64,000 bases of DNA. It comes from SSF14 sp046331245 (GTDB lineage Bacteria; Actinomycetota; Acidimicrobiia; Acidimicrobiales; Microtrichaceae). The DNA lies in the NCBI GenBank assembly GCA_046331245.1, contig JAXLRH010000004.1, forward strand, positions 186,001 through 250,000, in the 5' to 3' direction. This document shows, one piece after another, positions 10,258-17,462 of the stretch. The notes under the pieces are model-generated. The model searched no databases. It was not told the DNA's origin and saw only the letters and a list, made by a program, of their open reading frames with translations. The stretch's first letter is position 1. The number at the start of each line of letters is the position of its first letter. Both the position numbers and the translations under genes were made by a program.

Positions 10258-11151
10258 GTGAACGACTCCCCCCGCCCCGCGACGCTCCACGACGGCCTCG
10301 AACGCCTTCCGGCGGACACCGATCCCGACAAGATCGCCGAGGTGCTCCGGCGCGACGGCGGCCTCGTGCTCGAGGGCCTCGTCAGCGCGACGACCGCCAC
10401 CACGATCGACGCCGAGCTCGCGCCGCACGTCGACGCCCGCCACTCCGGCTTCGACGCTCAGTTCGACGACGTCTTCTACGGCGCCAACACGAAGCGGATC
10501 CAGGGCCTCGCTGCCAAGAGTTCGACCTTCCTCCACGAGATCCTGCTCAACCCGGCGCTGCTCGCCGTCGCCGACCGCATCCTGCTGTCGCACTGCGGCG
10601 ACTACTGGATGAGCCAGGCGGAGACGATCTTCATCGGGCCGGGCAATCCCTCCCAGGAGCTCCACCGCGACGACCTCAACTGGTCCGACGCGTCGCGGCT
10701 CGGGATCGACCTCCAGATCTCGGTGCTCACCGCCGTCGGCGACTACGACGCCGAGTGCGGCGCCACCATGGTCATCCCCGGGAGCCACGAGTGGCCGCTC
10801 GACCGTCCGATCGACGCGTCGCTGGCGCGGCCGGTCGAGCTCGCGCCGGGCGACGCGCTCGTCTACCTCGGGTCGCTGGTGCACGGCGGCGGCGAGAACC
10901 GCACCGCCGACCGGTGGCGCAAGGGCGTGTACTGCAGCTACCTCCTGGGATGGCTCACGCCCGAGGAGGCGACCTCGCGATCGCTCACCCCCGAGGTCGC
11001 AGCGACCCTGCCGCAGCGCGCCCGCCAGCTGCTCGGCTGGTCGAGCCTGCGCGGCAACCCCGTCGGTGACGGCGCCGCCGGCGCGCTCAAGCTGTGGCAG
11101 CTGGACGACGCCGACCTCGAGCGCCACGGGGGTCTCTTCACGCACCGGTAG
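10258..11151 (+). CDS. Phytanoyl-CoA dioxygenase (PhyH) family protein
   Basis: About 297 residues. The Fe(II) facial triad can be traced: ELHRDDLNW supplies His and Asp (HxD), and LVHGGGENRTADRWR supplies the distal His and the 2-oxoglutarate-binding Arg, with MVIPGSHEW between. PhyH enzymes hydroxylate with 2-oxoglutarate and O2. In a glycan cluster the likely substrate is a sugar or lipid, but this is inference. I chose the GTG at 10258, preceded by AAGGATCT; an upstream ATG at 10165 would add a Cys-rich tail unlike the family. It sits between the two paralogous GT2 genes. Confidence 0.85.
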   Translation: MNDSPRPATLHDGLERLPADTDPDKIAEVLRRDGGLVLEGLVSATTATTIDAELAPHVDARHSGFDAQFDDVFYGANTKRIQGLAAKSSTFLHEILLNPALLAVADRILLSHCGDYWMSQAETIFIGPGNPSQELHRDDLNWSDASRLGIDLQISVLTAVGDYDAECGATMVIPGSHEWPLDRPIDASLARPVELAPGDALVYLGSLVHGGGENRTADRWRKGVYCSYLLGWLTPEEATSRSLTPEVAATLPQRARQLLGWSSLRGNPVGDGAAGALKLWQLDDADLERHGGLFTHR

Positions 11152-11154
11152 CGT
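11149..11154 (+). promoter_or_regulatory. -10 box TAGCGT, leaderless start
   Basis: TAGCGT lies exactly 6 nt before the GTG at 11161 and its first three bases are the TAG stop of the dioxygenase. The GGAGG between is too close (1 nt) to act as a normal ribosome site, so a leaderless internal promoter is plausible. Confidence 0.4.
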
Positions 11155-11160
11155 GGAGGC

Positions 11161-12135
11161 GTGACGGAACGACAGGGCCCCGCCGACCCGCCCGACGCAG
11201 CGACGGTGCCGGTCCCGGCCAGCATCGCGGTGTACGTGTGCACCTACCAGCGCAACGACGAGCTGGCACGCCTGCTCGACTCGCTCGAGGTGGCGGCCGA
11301 GCGCGTCTCGCCGACCACCGCGACGGGCGTCGTGGTCGTCGACGACAACCCCGACGGTCGGGCGCGCCGAGTGGTGGAGGAGAGCACGCGCTCGTTCCCG
11401 CTCGGCCTCGGCTACCGGCATGCCGGCTCGCAGAACATCTCGATCGCCCGCAACACCGGCCTCGACGCGGCGATGGAGATCGCCGACTGGGTCGCGATGA
11501 CCGACGACGACTGCGTGGTCGACCCGGACTGGTTGGTCGAGCTGGTCGCAGCGCAGGTCCGCCACGGCGCCGACGCCGTGACCGGCCCGCTGCTCCGGGC
11601 CTACCCGGCGGACGCGCCCTCGTGGCTCACCGACGAGCCCTTCGAGGTGGACAGCGTCCTCGTCGACGCCGACACCGATCACCCGACGGCGCTGTGCGGC
11701 ACCAACAACTCGATGGTGAGCACCCGTCTCCTCCGCGCCCACCCCGACATCCGCTTCGACCCGGCGCTCGGCACGATCGGCGGCGAGGACATGGTGTTCT
11801 TCAGCGCGTTGAACGACGCCGGGATGAACGCGGTCTACACCCCGAGGGCCGTGGTGAACGACGTCATCACCGCCGAGCGCTGCACCCTGCGCTTCCAGCT
11901 GGGACGGTCGATGTGGCTCGGCAACTCGATGGCGGTCACGACCACCCGCACCGGCGAGGCCGGCCCTGCCCGCATCGCGCTCCGTGCGGTCAAGCGCATC
12001 TGGACCGGCCTGACCCACCCGGTTCGTCGGGTCCTCGCCCGCGAGTCGCCCCAGGTGCGATTCGCCGCGTCACGCGTGGCGATCGGCCTCGGTCAGCTGG
12101 TCGGCGCCGTGGGCGTCACGATGCGCCACCACTGA
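11161..12135 (+). CDS. Family 2 glycosyltransferase (paralogue B)
   Basis: 324 residues. GT2 motifs: SIAVYVCTYQRNDELARLLDS, NISIARNTGLDAA and DxD in AMTDDDCVVDPDW. It shares its whole length and motif order with the gene at 9166-10110, indicating duplication. The 3' end overlaps by 20 bp the convergent acetyltransferase gene. The start GTG is supported by the leaderless promoter geometry. Expected to add a sugar in the same pathway, perhaps with different donor or acceptor specificity. Confidence 0.9.
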   Translation: MTERQGPADPPDAATVPVPASIAVYVCTYQRNDELARLLDSLEVAAERVSPTTATGVVVVDDNPDGRARRVVEESTRSFPLGLGYRHAGSQNISIARNTGLDAAMEIADWVAMTDDDCVVDPDWLVELVAAQVRHGADAVTGPLLRAYPADAPSWLTDEPFEVDSVLVDADTDHPTALCGTNNSMVSTRLLRAHPDIRFDPALGTIGGEDMVFFSALNDAGMNAVYTPRAVVNDVITAERCTLRFQLGRSMWLGNSMAVTTTRTGEAGPARIALRAVKRIWTGLTHPVRRVLARESPQVRFAASRVAIGLGQLVGAVGVTMRHH

Positions 12136-12709
12136 GACGTTCGGTCGACGTCCGTTCGGCCGAGGGGGTCCGTTCGACGATCCGCGCCGGCACGCCGACG
12201 GCCAGCGCCCCTGCCGGCACGTCGCTGGTGACCACCGCGTTCGCGCCGATCACCGCACCGTCACCGATCGTGATCGGGCCGATGATGACGGCGCCGGCGC
12301 CCACGTCCACCCCGTTGCCCAGCACGGGCGCCAGACCGTTGGCCGCGTCCGCCGCCGACCGGACGCCCATCGTCACGTTCTGCCGGAGCCGGCAGTCGTC
12401 GCCGATGTCCACGTAGCCGCTCACCACGATGCCGTTCTGGTGGTCGATCACCGACCGCCGGCCCCACCGGGTGCTGTAGTCGAGCTCGATGCCGTACGTG
12501 TTGCGGACCCGCCGGTTCAGGAAGCGGTAGAGCACGCTGAGCGGTGCGCGGGCCAGCTTGGAGGGGACCGACATCCGCCAGTTGCCGAAGCGATGGACGG
12601 CGACCGCCCGGAAGCCGGGACTGAACTCGCGACCGTGGGCGACGAAGTCCTCGCGCCAGAGCTCCCACAGGGACAGGCCGGGCGGGTTCTGGTTGCCGAT
12701 CCACGTCAT
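12116..12709 (-). CDS. Serine O-acetyltransferase-like hexapeptide acetyltransferase
   Basis: 197 residues. The C-terminal half is a left-handed beta-helix of hexapeptide repeats (VDVGAGAVIIGPITIGDGAV, VIGANAVVTSDVPAG) with the closing VGVPARIV motif of CysE/NodL/colanic-acid acetyltransferases. The N-terminal portion (LWELWREDFVAHGR) matches the serine acetyltransferase-like proteins that occur in polysaccharide loci, where they O-acetylate sugars rather than making O-acetylserine. Convergent with the glycosyltransferase, and its own leaderless -10 box (TACCAT, 6 nt before the ATG) suggests independent transcription. Confidence 0.85.
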   Translation of the reverse strand: MTWIGNQNPPGLSLWELWREDFVAHGREFSPGFRAVAVHRFGNWRMSVPSKLARAPLSVLYRFLNRRVRNTYGIELDYSTRWGRRSVIDHQNGIVVSGYVDIGDDCRLRQNVTMGVRSAADAANGLAPVLGNGVDVGAGAVIIGPITIGDGAVIGANAVVTSDVPAGALAVGVPARIVERTPSAERTSTERLSGGAS

Positions 12710-12715
12710 GCCCCG

Positions 12716-12721
12716 ATGGTA
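12716..12721 (-). promoter_or_regulatory. -10 box TACCAT, leaderless start
   Basis: On the minus strand TACCAT is followed by 6 nt and then the ATG at 12709, with no ribosome site. Confidence 0.45.
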
Positions 12722-12772
12722 CCGGCGTGGGAATCGAGCTCCTCGCGGCTCGGGCGTGGTGGTGACGGTGCG

Positions 12773-13714
12773 TCAGCCGGCGACGCGGAGCATCGCCGCG
12801 TGCGACTGCTCGAGTCGTTCGAACACGTCCCGCGCGAGCTCGATCACGCGGTCGACGGCGGGGGCCGAGGTTCGGTCGGCCCGTCGCGCCGCGAAGTGCA
12901 CGCGGGGCGGCATCGGCGGCGACAGCTCCCGCACGACGATGCCGGGGTCGTTCGGGTCGATGGCCAGGTAGGGCATGACGGCGAGGCCCATGCCGACGCG
13001 GACCATCGCCTGCACCGCAGCGTTGTCGTCGGTGCGAAAGGCGTAGTCGGGCTTGATCTCCGAGCTCCAGAAGTACTGGTTGATGTTTCGCTGGCAGGCG
13101 TCGTCGTCGACCTGCCCGATGAGCTGCCGGTGCGCGAGCTCGTCGCGTTCCATGAGCGGGCTGTCGCCCTCGTCGGTCGGCGCGATCACCACGTAGGGGT
13201 CGCTGCCGAGCGGCGTCAGCACGAGGCGGTCGTCGTTCACCGGCGCGACCACGAACGCGAGGTCGACGGTGCCGTCGATGAGGAGCTCGATCAGCTCCTC
13301 GTTGAGGTTGGACTCCGTGATGCGGATGTCGAGCCCGGGCCGCTCGGCCTTCATCCGACCGATCACCTCGGGCAGCACCTTGACGGTGATGCTCTGGAAC
13401 GTGCCGACCGACAGGCGACCGCCCTGTCCCGCGAGCAGCTGGGCCAGCTCGTCTCCGGCCGCGTCGAGGTGGCCGAGGATGGCCTCGGCGTGACGCAGCA
13501 TCACCTGGCCGATCGGGGTGAGCTCGATCTGGCGGGGGCCGCCGGGACGGTCGAACAGGGGATGGCCCACGGCCTTCTCGAACGCGGCGATCTGCTGGCT
13601 GATGGCCGACTGGCTGAAGCCGAGGCGCTCGGCGGCGCGGCCGAACGAGCGCTCGGCGGCGACCGCCTGCAGGGCGGCGAAGTGGCGGATGGCGAGGTCG
13701 TCGAAGGCGGGCAT
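12773..13714 (-). CDS. LysR-family transcriptional regulator
   Basis: 313 residues. The N-terminal winged HTH (residues ~8-66) is canonical: FAALQAVAAERSFGRAAERLG, then FSQSAISQQIAAFEKAVG and PLFDR. The remainder is the periplasmic-binding-protein-like effector domain (GRLSVGTFQSITVKVLPEVI, VDLAFVVAP). LysR proteins usually control a divergent neighbour and themselves by binding dyads in the shared gap; here the divergent neighbour is a small gene of unknown function, and the 187-bp gap contains two dyads. A normal ribosome site (AAGGA) precedes the ATG. Confidence 0.95.
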   Translation of the reverse strand: MPAFDDLAIRHFAALQAVAAERSFGRAAERLGFSQSAISQQIAAFEKAVGHPLFDRPGGPRQIELTPIGQVMLRHAEAILGHLDAAGDELAQLLAGQGGRLSVGTFQSITVKVLPEVIGRMKAERPGLDIRITESNLNEELIELLIDGTVDLAFVVAPVNDDRLVLTPLGSDPYVVIAPTDEGDSPLMERDELAHRQLIGQVDDDACQRNINQYFWSSEIKPDYAFRTDDNAAVQAMVRVGMGLAVMPYLAIDPNDPGIVVRELSPPMPPRVHFAARRADRTSAPAVDRVIELARDVFERLEQSHAAMLRVAG

Positions 13715-13760
13715 CAGCGGTCCTTCCCGTCGGTCGCCGGTCGGTCGGCGGCCCGAACAG

Positions 13761-13803
13761 TCATCAGCATGGCTGATGATAACAATCTTGCTAAATCGTT
13801 GTT
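13761..13803. promoter_or_regulatory. Two adjacent dyads, candidate LysR operators
   Basis: TCATCAGC-ATG-GCTGATGA (13761-13779) is a perfect 8-bp inverted repeat. It is followed by AACAA-N13-TTGTT (13781-13803) in an unusually A+T-rich patch. The two dyads sit 47-90 bp upstream of the LysR ATG, between the divergent genes, as expected for LysR recognition and activation sites. Binding is inferred. Confidence 0.5.
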
Positions 13804-13901
13804 ACTTATGAATGCCCCTCCGTATCCTGGGGTTGTACCGGTGGTCAACCCCCCGAACCGGTGGCACCGACCCAGCGTCGGCTTTCGAGAAGGAAACTCC
13901 C

Positions 13902-14153
13902 ATGACGTACTCCAACAACGAACTGAACCAGGTGGCCTGGGCCATCGACGCCGACGGCATCGCCCGTCACGAGGACGCCGCGAGCGCCGTCGTCCGCCAG
14001 GCCCGCACCGCCGGCGTGACCTCGCCGCTCGTCGACGTGCTCGCCGACCTCTCCGTGCCCGCCCCCGTCCGGGAGCGTGCGTTCGGCAAGGTCGCCCACG
14101 CCATCGCCCACGCCGCGACCGCGTCGCACAACGACTGGGCGCTCGCCAACTGA
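13902..14153 (+). CDS. 83-residue protein of unknown function, LysR-linked
   Basis: Small acidic/Ala-rich protein beginning at ATG after a clear GAGAAGGAAACTCC ribosome site. The sequence is free of signal peptide, membrane segment or recognisable motif; it looks helical, with two Ala/His-rich helices (VAHAIAHAATASHNDW) near the C-terminus. I do not recognise the family. Its divergent position to a LysR gene across a dyad-rich gap implies regulated expression. A 12-bp direct repeat (ATCGGTGAGGCC, twice) lies shortly after the stop. Confidence 0.7.
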   Translation: MTYSNNELNQVAWAIDADGIARHEDAASAVVRQARTAGVTSPLVDVLADLSVPAPVRERAFGKVAHAIAHAATASHNDWALAN

Positions 14154-14229
14154 GCCGACCGATCTGTCGGACCGTCGCCGAACCGGGCGTCGGTCAGGCA
14201 ATCGGTGAGGCCATCGGTGAGGCCATCGA

Positions 14230-15324
14230 TCAGACCGTCTGCAGCAGCTCGGCCCGCTCGGCCTCGAGCGCTGCGAACCGCTCACCGATGAGCGCCGGCT
14301 CGGGCACGTCGATGCGGGCCAGGATCTGACGGACCCGGTGCGCGAGGTCCTGATGGCCGAGCGCATGCGCCCGGTTCCCCCGCCGCAGTGCGGGGGTGCG
14401 GCCCATCGCCACGATCTCGGCGACCGCGTCGGTATCGAGGCCCCCGCAGTCGAGGGGGAGCGACGCGATGCCGGCGACCTCGCCGAACTGGTCGGTGAAC
14501 ATGTCGTCGGTGGGCAGGTCGCCGGCGATGATCGCCCCCGACGCCAGCGACTCGAAGAAGCGGGTGCCGGTGCCGCGTGTCGACCCGATGCGGGCGGCGT
14601 CGTCGAAGCGGGCGTAATTGCACACCGACACGGCCGACTGCGCGAGCAGCGTGGCGGTGACCTTCCGGTGGAGGTCGACGTCGGCCACCGAACCCGCCGG
14701 CAGGGTGTCGTAGTGGTACCAGCCGCCGGTCTCGTCGGCCCACCGCTCGAACAGCTCGTGCTGCGCCGGCGCGCGGCGGCCGATCGTGAGCACGTCGATC
14801 CGCGGCTCGACGCGGAACGGGGTGCCGAGCACGTCGACGGCCTGCGCCATCACCTCGACCTCGCAGCCGCTCGCCTCCTGCAGCGCGACGATGCCCTCCT
14901 CCAGGGTGCAGAAGACGGCGTCGAAGTGCGGCAGCACCCGGGCGAAGCTGGCCGGCCACGACCGGGCGTCGTTGGCCCACACCTCCACGAGCACCAGCAC
15001 CTTGGTGGCGTCGGACGTGAGCCAGTCGGGCTCGGTCGCGAACAGCTGGTCGAGATCGGTGGCGTCGTGGGCGACGACGAAGAGGAGGTCGATCGGCCCG
15101 ACGGACGATGCGGTGGGGGACACACGCGAGCGGCCCGGGAGACGGCGCAGCACCTCGAGGCCGCGCCCCTTGGCCGCCAGGACCTGATGCGAGAACGTCG
15201 AGGGGTTGTGCATCGTGAGCACCGAGGCGTCGAAGGCCTCGGCCATCAGGTCGGTGAGCGCGAAGCCGTGGGCGTTCCACGGGCCCGATCGGCACTCGCG
15301 AAAGCTCACCACCGCCGTACGCAT
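14230..15324 (-). CDS. CgeB/GT1-like glycosyltransferase-type protein
   Basis: 364 residues. The C-terminal region has the pattern of CgeB-like and family-1 transferases: DDAARIGSTRGTGTRFFESL, then ASGAIIAGDLPTDDMFTDQFG, where an ESLASG-type loop and following acidic residues contact the donor sugar. The central segment DVLTIGRRAPAQHELFERW is the start of the second Rossmann domain. The first half reads like the acceptor-binding Rossmann domain (LLFVVAHDATDLDQLF). Expression appears independent: TACGTT lies 7 nt before the ATG and a hairpin separates it from the upstream gene. Confidence 0.65.
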   Translation of the reverse strand: MRTAVVSFRECRSGPWNAHGFALTDLMAEAFDASVLTMHNPSTFSHQVLAAKGRGLEVLRRLPGRSRVSPTASSVGPIDLLFVVAHDATDLDQLFATEPDWLTSDATKVLVLVEVWANDARSWPASFARVLPHFDAVFCTLEEGIVALQEASGCEVEVMAQAVDVLGTPFRVEPRIDVLTIGRRAPAQHELFERWADETGGWYHYDTLPAGSVADVDLHRKVTATLLAQSAVSVCNYARFDDAARIGSTRGTGTRFFESLASGAIIAGDLPTDDMFTDQFGEVAGIASLPLDCGGLDTDAVAEIVAMGRTPALRRGNRAHALGHQDLAHRVRQILARIDVPEPALIGERFAALEAERAELLQTV

Positions 15325-15331
15325 CCAATGA

Positions 15332-15337
15332 AACGTA
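15332..15337 (-). promoter_or_regulatory. -10 box TACGTT, leaderless start
   Basis: TACGTT on the minus strand, then 7 nt, then the ATG at 15324. No Shine-Dalgarno sequence intervenes. Confidence 0.45.
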
Positions 15338-15355
15338 CTCAGGCGCAGTGAAATG

Positions 15356-15372
15356 CGGCAAGAAAATTGCCG
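15356..15372 (-). terminator. Terminator-like hairpin after the split-barrel gene
   Basis: CGGCAA-GAAAA-TTGCCG, a perfect 6-bp stem immediately after the minus-strand stop at 15381 and followed on that strand by CATTTCAC. A near-palindrome around GTTCATGAAC lies just before it. Confidence 0.4.
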
Positions 15373-15380
15373 TTACCGGT

Positions 15381-16073
15381 TCATGAACGGTTCGGGTCGT
15401 CGTCGCGCGCCGGGGTCCACCGGCGCACCGACGGTGGCACGTCGACCCCGCCGACGAGGTCGGGAACGGCGACGGGAGCGCCCGCGGTGAGCGCGAGCGG
15501 GACGAACCCGGCCCAGATCGGGAGCGTCAGATCCGCCTCGGCGTCGTCGACGTCGCCGGTCGACACCTTCGCCGTCGCCTCGTCGAGCGGCAGCGCGAAC
15601 ACCCGCGTGGCCGCGAGCTCACGGGCGTTCGGCCCGCGAGCCTCGGCGACCCGCCCCGGGATGAGGCGGTCCGACAGGTGCAGGAGTGCGTCGAGCTTCT
15701 CGTCGGGGTCGTCGAGCGGCACCGCCGTGCCCATCACGACGACGGATCGGTAGGCCATCGACGACTCGAACAGCGACCGGGCCACCACCATCCCGTCGAG
15801 GAGGGTCACCGTGAGGCACATCTCGGCGCCGCCGGCACCGGTGCGGATCATCCGGCTGGCCGCCGAGCCGTGCACGAGCACGCGGTCGCCCTGACGCGCG
15901 TAGGCGGTCGGGATCACCACCGGGGCGCCGTCGGCGGCGACGAGCCCGACGTGGGCGACGAGGCCCTCGTCGAGGATCGCGTCGATCGTCGCCCGGTCGT
16001 AGGCCGCCTTCTCCGCGATCCGCCGGATCCGCGTGCGGTCACTCGGTGGCTGGGTGGGTGTCCGGTCCGGCAT
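15381..16073 (-). CDS. Pyridoxamine 5'-phosphate oxidase-family (NimA-like) protein
   Basis: 230 residues. The pattern EGLVAHVGLVAADGAPVVIPT, then DRVLVHGSAASRMIR and SSMAYRSVVVMGTAVPL is the split-barrel FMN- or deazaflavin-binding family represented by NimA and related small flavin enzymes. Substrate unknown; members reduce nitro compounds or bind flavin/F420. Divergent from the O-antigen-ligase-like gene with only 35 bp between starts. A CAGACT box 6 nt before the ATG suggests a leaderless transcript. Confidence 0.85.
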   Translation of the reverse strand: MPDRTPTQPPSDRTRIRRIAEKAAYDRATIDAILDEGLVAHVGLVAADGAPVVIPTAYARQGDRVLVHGSAASRMIRTGAGGAEMCLTVTLLDGMVVARSLFESSMAYRSVVVMGTAVPLDDPDEKLDALLHLSDRLIPGRVAEARGPNARELAATRVFALPLDEATAKVSTGDVDDAEADLTLPIWAGFVPLALTAGAPVAVPDLVGGVDVPPSVRRWTPARDDDPNRS

Positions 16074-16079
16074 GGGAAG

Positions 16080-16101
16080 AGTCTGCTCGACTCGGTACCA
16101 T
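16080..16101. promoter_or_regulatory. Back-to-back leaderless promoters
   Basis: Minus strand: CAGACT (16080-16085), 6 nt before the ATG at 16073. Plus strand: TACCAT (16096-16101), 7 nt before the in-frame GTG at 16109. The two -10 boxes are only 10 bp apart, so each -35 region must lie inside or beyond the opposite start. Confidence 0.45.
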
Positions 16102-16108
16102 GGCCGAG

Positions 16109-17380
16109 GTGACCGCCGTTGCTGCTCGACCGCGTTCCGTCGACGGTCCTACGTCGGCCCGCGGCTCCTGGGATCCCCTCATCCGCCCGTTCGCGTGGCT
16201 GCTGCTGTGTGCGGCGCTCTTCTACAACTTCGACGTCATCGGCGGGAAGATCATCATCCCGAACACGTTCCCGCTGCTCCTCGGCGTGGCGTGCGTCGGG
16301 ATGGCGGTGATCCTCCCCAGGTCGCACCGGGTGTACCTGCCGATGGGCGCCCTCAGCATCCTGGCGATGGGCGTGCTGTCGGTCCTGTGGTCGCGTGACG
16401 AGGACGCGACCATCCTGTGGCTGCGCTCGCGCGGTCTCGTCACGATCGGCATCGCCGCGCTCGTCCTCGTGCTGCCCACGGTCGACGCGACGAAGGTCTT
16501 CAAGGGCTTCGTGCGGATCACGTTGCTCGTCACGTTGCTGGCCGTCGCCGTCGACGCCAAGGCGCGCATCCACATCGATCCGCTCGGCATGTCGCCGCCG
16601 CTCAAGGGCTGGCACGGGTGGTTCGTGCACAAGAACGTGATGGCGTCGTTCCTGATCTTCGCCCTCGCCACCACCCTGGCATTCGACAAGAACCGCATCG
16701 TGCAGTTCCTGAACGTCGCGGCGATCACCTTCCTGTTCGTCGTGTCCGATTCGACCACCGGCCGAATGGCGGCGGTGACCCTCGTCGCGGTGTACGTGTG
16801 GGCGACGCTCAACCGCCGCCTCGACCGCCGATCGTCGGCGGCGTTCGGCGTCTCGACCGCTGCCCTCGTGGCGGTGGCGGGCACGGCCATCGGCGCGTCG
16901 CTCACCGCGCTCGCCGACGCCGCCGGCAAGGACCTCACGTTCACCGGTCGCACCAAGATCTGGACGGCCTCGTGGCACGCCATCCTGCGCGACCCGATCC
17001 TCGGCCACGGCATCAACGGCCTCTTCGGCACGCCGTACACCACGGAGACGGCGAGCGTGTTCCGTGAGGTCGGCTTCATCGCGGGTCACGCCCACAACGG
17101 CCTCATCGACGTGGCCGTACAGCTCGGCGCGGTCGGTGTCGTGCTGGTCGTGGCAGTGATCGTGGCGATCTTCCGCTCGGCGCTGCGCCTGCAACGTCGC
17201 TCGCCCGACGTCGCCGTCTGGGCCCTCAGCCTGATCTCGGCGATCGTCGTGATGTCGGTGGGCGAGTCGGTGTTCCTCGGCGCGTCGATCGCCACGCTGA
17301 TCATGTTGCGAGTGATCCTCCTGCGCGAGGCGCCGCCCACTCCACGGGGGATCGAGAGCGCCACTCGACGACGGGACTGA
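16109..17380 (+). CDS. O-antigen ligase/polymerase-like membrane protein (Wzy/WaaL type)
   Basis: About 423 residues with roughly ten hydrophobic segments. The loop GWHGWFVHKNVMASFL matches the conserved His-Lys-Asn motif of the Wzy_C family, and FTGRTKIWTASWHAILRDPILGHG matches the periplasmic-loop signature of O-antigen ligases/polymerases. Such proteins polymerise or transfer lipid-linked glycans at the outer face of the membrane, fitting the flippase and glycosyltransferases in this window. In-frame starts are 16046, 16100 (ATG) and 16109 (GTG). I chose 16109 because the ATG at 16100 overlaps the TACCAT -10 box and the GTG is 7 nt after it. Confidence 0.88.
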   Translation: MTAVAARPRSVDGPTSARGSWDPLIRPFAWLLLCAALFYNFDVIGGKIIIPNTFPLLLGVACVGMAVILPRSHRVYLPMGALSILAMGVLSVLWSRDEDATILWLRSRGLVTIGIAALVLVLPTVDATKVFKGFVRITLLVTLLAVAVDAKARIHIDPLGMSPPLKGWHGWFVHKNVMASFLIFALATTLAFDKNRIVQFLNVAAITFLFVVSDSTTGRMAAVTLVAVYVWATLNRRLDRRSSAAFGVSTAALVAVAGTAIGASLTALADAAGKDLTFTGRTKIWTASWHAILRDPILGHGINGLFGTPYTTETASVFREVGFIAGHAHNGLIDVAVQLGAVGVVLVVAVIVAIFRSALRLQRRSPDVAVWALSLISAIVVMSVGESVFLGASIATLIMLRVILLREAPPTPRGIESATRRRD

Positions 17381-17417
17381 ACGCGTCTCGCCAGGTGGGG
17401 AATCGACGTTCCGTCGG

Positions 17418-17423
17418 TACCCT
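17418..17423 (+). promoter_or_regulatory. Candidate -10 box TACCCT
   Basis: TACCCT about 40 bp before the acyl-CoA-dehydrogenase-like gene, followed by a CTCGG/CCGAG dyad (17427-17443) in a leader that ends in a GAGAGAAGGA ribosome site. Confidence 0.3.
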
Positions 17424-17462
17424 GACCTCGGAGACTCACCGAGAGAAGGACGTCGGTCGGCC

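Noticed and set aside
8836..12018. 1060-codon minus-strand frame across the glycosyltransferases
   Set aside because: Antisense shadow of several well-supported plus-strand genes with GT2 and PhyH motifs.
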